Below, piece by piece: positions 58,028 through 64,000 of a DNA stretch of 64,000 nt (position 1 is its first letter; each line of letters opens with the position of its first letter). Under the pieces are notes generated by a model. The model did not search any database. It had not been told where the DNA came from and saw only the letters and a program-made list of their open reading frames with translations. Source of the DNA: a virus; IMG/VR virus record IMGVR_UViG_3300046328_001165, positions 1 to 64,000 of that record. One strand, given 5' to 3'. Made by a program: the position numbers and the translations under genes.

Positions 58028-60342
58028 GCACCCCCGAAGAGCTGCTAGTTCAAATTCTGGCGAATGATAAGAAAATTGCTTTTGGGACAACTCTTGGTAC
58101 TGACGTTAATGATAATTGTACCGTCCAGACAACAAGTGGCAGTATTTTGGCGCGATCGCCTGATCGTATATCTGCGGGTAATTGTATAGCTCTTAAAACT
58201 GATGACGGTGAATGGTATGCCCTTTCCGCCAGCCTTTCTGGGAGTGTGCAAAAATCTACAATATTCAAGAAGGTAAACAGGACTGAAAAAGGCGATCGGG
58301 GGACAACTGAGGTTATTTTTCTTTTTCAAAAGACCAACGGGAATATTCTTGATTTTTATGTTGGGGGAGACAGGGATAGCCCCGAAGTTTTTTACAGGAT
58401 AGAGAAATTTAAGGTAGGTAAGGTTCTGTCGCTTGTTTACGGGTCGATTCAGAAAACAGGGATTTATAAAAACAGCTTTGTCGTAAATCTGCTTATAAAA
58501 GAAGATCCTTATGTCGCTAGGTTTGACGACATCACGGAGCCTTCTACTTACTATCTATACACCATCAGAAGTATAGATGAAGGCAGTAAAGAGGAAGATG
58601 CCGAGATTGATGCCTTAGACGATTCAAGGCTTGAGGATGGCATTTACCTCTCACCAACGTTAAGCGCTTTTAAACAGAGCTTGGTTTTACCTCGATACCC
58701 AAGTCGTGATGGGTCTCAATTGTTGCAAAACTTCAGAGCTACATTAAGCGATCGCGGCTTTTACTTTGGCTTTGGTGAACCAGACCCGCAAGAGGTTAAA
58801 GGCTTCGCCGATTTTATTTTTCAATACGGATATTTTGGCAGCTTTGAGATTGGGCTAGGAACTATATCTGAGAATCGCAGTGGAGCGTGGCACGAATTAA
58901 ATATCCCCTTTGACGAGATCCCTGTCGGCTCGGTTATTCCAAGCGCAAACCTCGACTCTATTCCCCAGTTTTCGCCTGGTCAACTCAAATATCAGCAAGA
59001 ACCTTTCCAGACGGAATACGACTACACCCATGTTAAGAACCAGTATGTCGATCCACCAGTCGGGGCAGGCGTTTTTTACCGTGTGTATTTGCAGGTACAG
59101 TCAAGATCGGATTCTCAGTATGGGGGTGCGACTCTGTACGTTACCTCAGCCAGTCCTGGCGGTAATAGGCTTTTAAACCCTCCCACAAATTTATTTATAA
59201 GAACCTCTGGTTTTCGGCTTGCAGGTCCCGTTTCGGTCGTGGGTTATCGAGACACTCTTAATGTTGGCAACCAGAACGGGACAAGTACGACTAGAGGGCA
59301 AGGTATAGAATTTTCGACTGGGAATGGCAATGTAATTGTATTTGCTGGTATTTACAACTTTGACGACCCTCCCTTTAGTGGGACTGGCGACACTGTTGAA
59401 GGAACTGCATCAGTTTACAAAATACTCAGAGAGGATGGTCCAGAAGGCGATGATGGATGTAGCGACGTTGATGCGAATAACTATGTTGAAAGACAGCCTC
59501 CTCAATATCCAGATGAGTATGATTTTGAGGATGACAGGCGAACACCAAAAACTTGTACTTACAACCCTTTTGTAGTCAGAGCAAACCAACGTACTGTCGA
59601 ATGTTCTTTCGAGTTGGATACTGATATCGAAGTAGATGTTTTGCCTGAGCCAGAAATTACGCCAACCCAGCAGATATTCTCCTTTAACAATCCAATCCGA
59701 ACGCTCACAACAACTTTCCCTGACGAAGAGATCCTTGACACTCGCGAATACAGTATCCCGATCGCTGGCGGAGGGCTAACTTCGCAACAAATTGTCGTAA
59801 CCCACATCCCTAGAGATCCTTTTACCATTGGCAGGGTCGAACCACAGAGGTTACTTTTTGAGGGAGAGTATTTTGATACAAAATTTTTGACTGTCAGCCA
59901 TGATAAGCAGACTGTTTTGGTGAAAAAGCTTCCTAAGTACCCGACAGAAATCCAGAATGAGATTGAGGCGACAACGATCGGTAACACCCCAACGATAAGC
60001 TCTGAGCAGATCGCCTTGCGGGATACTGTGGTTACTGGGCTAGGTCAGGATATACCTTATTCTCAGTTTAAGATACCGAGCAACTTCTTTGATGCCCCCA
60101 GCATAAACAATGGCAACTACATCTTTGACCTTTACTCTGCAAATTTTGCGTTCGATGACACTATTTTTGTTGTGGCAGCGATCGCTATTCCCGAAGATGG
60201 TAAAACTATTGAAATTATAAAAACCAAGACAAGAACACCTCAAGGGGCTATATCAATCAGTCACGAACCACTATATAGCGATTTCGTTGGTGATACGATT
60301 GGAGATATCGTTGATGCCAGCGCTTTCTTCGAGGCAGATTAA
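58024..60342 (+). CDS. Large baseplate/tail protein (772 aa)
   Basis: Unrecognised multidomain protein: an N-terminal OB-like domain (CTVQTTSGSILARSPDRISA), a middle beta domain and an Asp/Glu-rich calcium-binding-like segment (DGPEGDDGCSDVDANNYVER), with two Cys (C about 480 and C about 512) in the vicinity that may form a disulfide. The C-terminal part is beta-rich with ALEAD ending. Coupled by ATGA to the 57-residue protein. The position suits a baseplate or fibre-attachment protein. Confidence 0.6.
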   Translation: MSTPEELLVQILANDKKIAFGTTLGTDVNDNCTVQTTSGSILARSPDRISAGNCIALKTDDGEWYALSASLSGSVQKSTIFKKVNRTEKGDRGTTEVIFLFQKTNGNILDFYVGGDRDSPEVFYRIEKFKVGKVLSLVYGSIQKTGIYKNSFVVNLLIKEDPYVARFDDITEPSTYYLYTIRSIDEGSKEEDAEIDALDDSRLEDGIYLSPTLSAFKQSLVLPRYPSRDGSQLLQNFRATLSDRGFYFGFGEPDPQEVKGFADFIFQYGYFGSFEIGLGTISENRSGAWHELNIPFDEIPVGSVIPSANLDSIPQFSPGQLKYQQEPFQTEYDYTHVKNQYVDPPVGAGVFYRVYLQVQSRSDSQYGGATLYVTSASPGGNRLLNPPTNLFIRTSGFRLAGPVSVVGYRDTLNVGNQNGTSTTRGQGIEFSTGNGNVIVFAGIYNFDDPPFSGTGDTVEGTASVYKILREDGPEGDDGCSDVDANNYVERQPPQYPDEYDFEDDRRTPKTCTYNPFVVRANQRTVECSFELDTDIEVDVLPEPEITPTQQIFSFNNPIRTLTTTFPDEEILDTREYSIPIAGGGLTSQQIVVTHIPRDPFTIGRVEPQRLLFEGEYFDTKFLTVSHDKQTVLVKKLPKYPTEIQNEIEATTIGNTPTISSEQIALRDTVVTGLGQDIPYSQFKIPSNFFDAPSINNGNYIFDLYSANFAFDDTIFVVAAIAIPEDGKTIEIIKTKTRTPQGAISISHEPLYSDFVGDTIGDIVDASAFFEAD

Positions 60343-60396
60343 TCGTTCATTCCGCCACAAAAATACAACGCGATCGCTGCATCGTAAAATCAAAAT

Positions 60397-62748
60397 ATGA
60401 GATATCAATATCAAGGCACACCAGAAACCCCGCCAGCACTTCAATTAAGCCTATTCTCTGGCAGTAGCGGTGTGGGGGGTGAAAAATACTTTTGGCTCCA
60501 ATACCGTAACCGCGCTGGGTATAGTGCGGTTGGTCAGGTGTCCTCAATTAATGCGATTAATGGGACGATTTCGATTACTATCCCTTCAGGCGCAAAGCCT
60601 CTCGCGAATGGCACTGTTTTTGGCGTTGATATTCAAGAGTATGTAATCCTCTCTTCTAAAACGAATGACCCTAGCTCGGCATTTGTTATTGCAACGTTCC
60701 CTGGGTATCAAGTCGATGGGACACCTTATGAGCTTCCCGCAGTTGTAAGCGTATTTGGATACCCTGAAGTCTCGGAATTGACCGTAGCAAACGAAGCGGC
60801 GCTGCCACTTAACCCTATTCATGGCATGAGAAGGGCGGTCGCCAATCCAAGCCAAGTCTTTGCCTATGACGCAATATTTAGCCCTATCGGATGGAAACCA
60901 GCTTACCCACCACTACTCTCGACTTACGTTTTAAACACTCAGTTTGAGAATGGTGCTGACATACCTATTTCCGACATTGTTGACGGGTCGGTGGTTATAA
61001 CTCCAAGTTACGGGGTGGATGGGACTTTCAGCAAATCGGTCGGATTCTGGCTGGTTAACGACAGCAACAACGAAATTCCAGAAGGCATTCAAATTGGTGT
61101 CTCTTTTGATCTTGACAACGTAGATGTTTCGAGCCAGTTCATCGGTCTAGCCTCAATCACCTTTCAAGGCTATGTGGATACGAATACAGGAACTTTGGAT
61201 GTGTCGGGCATGATTGTGAATACGAGCGTTCCCTATTCGGGCGCACAGACTGGCATGGTTTTGCAGAAAGCCTTGCCAGTTGGTATCGCAATCCTAATCC
61301 AATTCCAGTTAAATTTTAGGGCTTTTCAATTAGCTAACCGCCCAGTACAAGGATCTGTACTCAGGGTTTCTCCATACATTTATTCTGAGGTTGCTAGATT
61401 CGATCCAAATGGGGCGATCAATGGCTCATTAATTGCGGCAGAGTTTGGGCGGCGAAGAATCGTGCCAACCGCAGGAGCAAATGCCGCCAAAGCCTTAAAA
61501 GGGACTGGAAATATATCGATCGCAGGAGTAGGCGCTTATACTTTTACGGGCGTGACAGAATTGGATGTGATTGGATTAGAACCAAATACAGCTAACCAGA
61601 AAGCGTTTATTTCAATCAATGGTCCCCTCTATGTCGCCGACTCCACGATCGCAGGAGCAAGGCAACGTGCTTTAATCGGCACAATTGATGGCATTGGGCA
61701 TATCACCGATTGGAGTGGAAGCTATGCCCTTGACGAGACAAAAGCCCTACAAGTTGTAGCTACCTATCCTGCAAACATCTCAAATATCTACCCCGATGTA
61801 GTCTCAGGAAATTCGGACGGAATTTTTAACGCCTCCGATATTCGGGTCTATGTGCGACCTGTTGGTGGTGGAGATATAAAATCATTCGATACCAGTGTTA
61901 CAGTTGGTGCGCCGCAAAATTTTGTTGTGGGTATAACTGGTACTGGCTCTGTAGATACCATTCCGCCAACTCCTGCTGATAACTTTGGCTTGTACCGAGC
62001 CGAAGATGGAGTTTACGATGTCAGCGTTATCCTTACGACCAGCGACTTTGTGGCTGGTAATTACGAGATCGCGATCGCCTATGTGTTCAGTGGTAAAGTA
62101 ACCAGCATTAGCCATAGTACCGATGACGGCAATATCTATGAAGCTTCGGGGACATGGGCAGAATTGTATCAAGCCGCCGACTACTGGAAATACGCCGTAA
62201 CTAACCCAGCAGCACTTAGGGCTTTGCCTTCTGCGGGGTATGTCAATTTCCATAGACGGGCGATCGCTAGTTTAGGATTAGAGGTTGTCTGGAATGCTTT
62301 GTCGGTGGAAGTTGATGATGGTATTAATTTCTTCAAGCCTAGCGATCGGGATGTTTTGCAGCCTGGTCGCTATGAAGCGATCATCGCTCAGCTAAACAAA
62401 AGCCAAACCTATCGGGCGGCTCAATCTGTTCAAGTTGTTGAATACATCGCAGTACTCGGTGGTACAACCACCATTGACTTATCCGCAGGGAATGCGCGAG
62501 TTGTCTTTGAGGCAACGGGTGATACGGCGATCTCCTTTATTAACTCTTTTGATGGCGGGTCTTGGGTTATCCACCTTATTCAGCCCGATACAGGGGCGCT
62601 CTGTAATATTGAGTGGATAGACCTATTTATTGACTGGGGTGTTTTTGGTGAACCACCTCTAAGTGAAAATAAGCGAGATATAGTCACATTGGTCGGAGAT
62701 AGTGGTTTGCTATTCGGCTTTTCAACCCCAAACTTTAGGAGGGTGTAA
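60397..62748 (+). CDS. Large tail fibre/baseplate protein (783 aa)
   Basis: Beta-rich, low-Lys protein with repeated Gly/Ser/Thr-Ile-Val strands. The N-terminus (GGEKYFWLQYRNRAGYSAVG) is a fibronectin-like domain and later ones include VDGSVVITPSYGVDGTFSKS and VYDVSVILTTSDFVAGNYEI. The C-terminal domain (VVEYIAVLGGTTTIDLSAGN, FINSFDGGSWVIHLIQPDTG) resembles phage fibre collar/pectate-type folds. It begins after a short gap with HIP1 and ends overlapping the next fibre gene (TAATG). No catalytic motif is seen. Confidence 0.6.
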   Translation: MRYQYQGTPETPPALQLSLFSGSSGVGGEKYFWLQYRNRAGYSAVGQVSSINAINGTISITIPSGAKPLANGTVFGVDIQEYVILSSKTNDPSSAFVIATFPGYQVDGTPYELPAVVSVFGYPEVSELTVANEAALPLNPIHGMRRAVANPSQVFAYDAIFSPIGWKPAYPPLLSTYVLNTQFENGADIPISDIVDGSVVITPSYGVDGTFSKSVGFWLVNDSNNEIPEGIQIGVSFDLDNVDVSSQFIGLASITFQGYVDTNTGTLDVSGMIVNTSVPYSGAQTGMVLQKALPVGIAILIQFQLNFRAFQLANRPVQGSVLRVSPYIYSEVARFDPNGAINGSLIAAEFGRRRIVPTAGANAAKALKGTGNISIAGVGAYTFTGVTELDVIGLEPNTANQKAFISINGPLYVADSTIAGARQRALIGTIDGIGHITDWSGSYALDETKALQVVATYPANISNIYPDVVSGNSDGIFNASDIRVYVRPVGGGDIKSFDTSVTVGAPQNFVVGITGTGSVDTIPPTPADNFGLYRAEDGVYDVSVILTTSDFVAGNYEIAIAYVFSGKVTSISHSTDDGNIYEASGTWAELYQAADYWKYAVTNPAALRALPSAGYVNFHRRAIASLGLEVVWNALSVEVDDGINFFKPSDRDVLQPGRYEAIIAQLNKSQTYRAAQSVQVVEYIAVLGGTTTIDLSAGNARVVFEATGDTAISFINSFDGGSWVIHLIQPDTGALCNIEWIDLFIDWGVFGEPPLSENKRDIVTLVGDSGLLFGFSTPNFRRV

Positions 62749-63800
62749 TGGGATTTCCTCAACTACCTTTTAGCGCGTTCAGAAACAGGCGAGGTTTGCC
62801 CAATATTGTCGCGAGGCTCCTGCCTCGAACTAAGGGAGAGCGAGATAAAACCATGTTTGCGAGGTTGATTACTCGAAATACGTCAAGTGTATTAACCTCA
62901 TTGCTTATGCGTTTGACAGGTGGCGCGAGTACAGAGAGAGACGCAACTATGTTTTCAAGGCTGATTGCTAGAGGGTCTGCCGCGATCCAAGTCTTAAACG
63001 AAATCGCTGGCAAATACATCGCTTACTGGGCTTTTGAGAGCTACACAAGCGACTTCAACTCAGGTATTTATCAGTGGAATGATTCAACACCCAGCAATAT
63101 CGGGTTAAACCCAAGCAATACTAATTTTGTTCAAGACGGGGTGACGGCTGGGCTTATCGGCAATGGATCTAAATCAATTGGGGGAGCATATCAGCCACCA
63201 AACTATGCTCCTGTTTCTGTACCTTTAACCTCTTACCCTTATTTTGTTTTTACGGGATGGATTAAATTTGACGGCATATTTACGGCTGAGGACGCTGACG
63301 AAACTTCGGGAAGGCAGTTCACGCCCGAATCATATAGTTTTCAGTTGCTTAATGTAAATGTTGCTCCAAACTCCCTTTTTATAAATGTAGTTGCAGTACC
63401 TGGGGTTACTGGAGGAAGCGTTTTTGAAGAGCCTGGAGGAATGAGAACCAATGCAATTAGGGTTAACTACTATTACAACAGTGCGCTGGCTAGTATAGAT
63501 ATTCGATTCACAAACCAGTGGGTTTTTATATACGCAGAAATGGATGTGAGCAACAGGATACTTACTTTGGAGGTGAACGACAGCAGCCAGACAATTAATG
63601 GCTCTGGCTCCCCATCAGCAACCTTTACCGACGACATAATCGATGCTGTCGGTATTACTGTTAGTGGGTACAGTGGATACCAAGGCGATGATTTTATCGT
63701 GTTGATAGACGAAATGGGTTTCACTAACAACAGGCTAACGCCAGCAGAAAGAAGTTACATTTACAACAACGGCGCAGGGCGCACTTATCCATTCAGCTAA
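62748..63800 (+). CDS. Tail fibre with LamG/concanavalin-like domain (350 aa)
   Basis: The first about 85 residues form a basic amphipathic shaft that repeats (LPNIVARLLPRTKGERDKTM, FARLITRNTSSVLT, MFSRLIARGSAAI), perhaps binding the tail. From about residue 88 the sequence is a LamG-type lectin domain: YIAYWAFESYTSDFNSG, FTGWIKFDG, NQWVFIYAEMDVSNRILTLE, VLIDEMGFTNNRLTPAERSY and IYNNGAGRTYPF, where ALTPAE...LYN is the usual closing strand. It is likely a receptor-binding fibre. Its ATG overlaps the preceding stop. Confidence 0.75.
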   Translation: MGFPQLPFSAFRNRRGLPNIVARLLPRTKGERDKTMFARLITRNTSSVLTSLLMRLTGGASTERDATMFSRLIARGSAAIQVLNEIAGKYIAYWAFESYTSDFNSGIYQWNDSTPSNIGLNPSNTNFVQDGVTAGLIGNGSKSIGGAYQPPNYAPVSVPLTSYPYFVFTGWIKFDGIFTAEDADETSGRQFTPESYSFQLLNVNVAPNSLFINVVAVPGVTGGSVFEEPGGMRTNAIRVNYYYNSALASIDIRFTNQWVFIYAEMDVSNRILTLEVNDSSQTINGSGSPSATFTDDIIDAVGITVSGYSGYQGDDFIVLIDEMGFTNNRLTPAERSYIYNNGAGRTYPFS

Positions 63801-63809
63801 ACTAAAACT

Positions 63810-64000
63810 ATGTCTCAGTCTACTTATTTAAAGGAAGAAGATGTCAAGTGGGTAAGGAATGTTGGGGCGTATGCGCCACCGCCCACTTCCTTGTGGATAT
63901 CAATTCACGATGGCAATCCTCTACTTACAGGTGCGAACGAAATAGCTTTTTCCCGTGTTGAGGCAACCAGCTTTGGGGCTATTGTCACAAGCGACATTCT
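63810..64000 (+). CDS. Tail fibre family protein (partial, 3' end beyond window)
   Basis: ATG 63810 begins MSQSTYLKEEDVKWVRNVGA; the segment SLWISIHDGNPLLTGANEIA and FSRVEAT matches the phage fibre family with the LHTADPG.TGANEISG.YARV pattern. Sixty-three codons are in the window with no stop. It follows the LamG fibre gene by 10 bp, so it continues the fibre operon. Confidence 0.65.
   Translation, partial: MSQSTYLKEEDVKWVRNVGAYAPPPTSLWISIHDGNPLLTGANEIAFSRVEATSFGAIVTSDI

Noticed and set aside
1-64000. tRNA genes and CRISPR arrays
   Set aside because: No cloverleaf-type sequence with TTCGA/TTCAA arm and CCA end, and no regularly spaced direct repeats, were noticed; a dedicated search with tRNA and CRISPR tools would be needed to exclude them.

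Overview
The window is phage or prophage DNA from a cyanobacterial background. The octamer GCGATCGC (HIP1, typical of many cyanobacterial genomes) is scattered through almost every gene and gap. The genes are densely packed, with ATGA, TAATG and GTGA overlaps. They include a set of recognisable dsDNA tailed-phage structural genes: DUF1073 portal, Mu F/SPP1 gp7-like head protein, Mu gpG-like virion protein, DUF2213 protease-scaffold, DUF2184 major capsid protein, DUF4054 connector, a 2923-residue tape measure, baseplate/tip proteins and LamG-type fibres. No terminase, integrase, tail tube, tail sheath or endolysin is recognisable, so the window is one section of a larger genome. It cannot be decided from the sequence whether the element is free or integrated.

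Region 1 (1-9073) is the early/replication side, mostly leftward. It holds a winged-helix plus HNH replication-type protein cut by the window edge, small unknown proteins, a Cro/Xre-like regulator, a rightward 58-residue zinc-ribbon-like protein and DnaG primase, then leftward small proteins, a DUF4326 protein and a D12-class (Dam-like) adenine methylase. A tnpB-only IS200/IS605-family element (4667-6030) sits exactly in the loop of what was a bidirectional terminator between primase and the converging leftward operon.

Region 2 (9251-15285) is rightward: five poorly characterised proteins, a strong terminator, a 23-bp perfect inverted repeat overlapping the portal start, the portal gene and a small partner. 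Region 3 (22262 down to 15254) is a compact leftward operon: modular tail-fibre genes, a collagen-like fibre, a holin-like membrane protein, a membrane-anchored GAF-like protein whose gene overlaps a complete EAL (cyclic-di-GMP phosphodiesterase) gene, and a conserved phage protein. Region 4 (22374-27454) is rightward head genes, including a 1031-residue largely disordered protein. Region 5 (30136 down to 27458) is another leftward insert: an Xre-type regulator, a small protein and a ParB-domain/degenerate methyltransferase fusion.

Region 6 (30229-64000) is the rightward morphogenesis block. Scaffold, decoration-like and capsid genes are followed by connectors. Next comes a cluster of related proteins carrying a CxxGxxC..CI[PS]....C motif and/or a VPAxxGRKAYSY motif plus glycine-rich membrane segments; one of these is leftward and frameshifted at two poly-A runs. 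Then come the tape measure, a protein made of four tandem copies of one domain, large baseplate proteins and fibres.

The most unusual features are the Cys-motif/glycine-zipper paralogue cluster, the frameshifted member of it, the phage EAL/GAF pair, a 13-14 bp near-palindrome ATTCNGATCNGAAT found six times and four times at gene borders, start codons of portal and tape measure buried in long hairpins, and the IS in a terminator loop.
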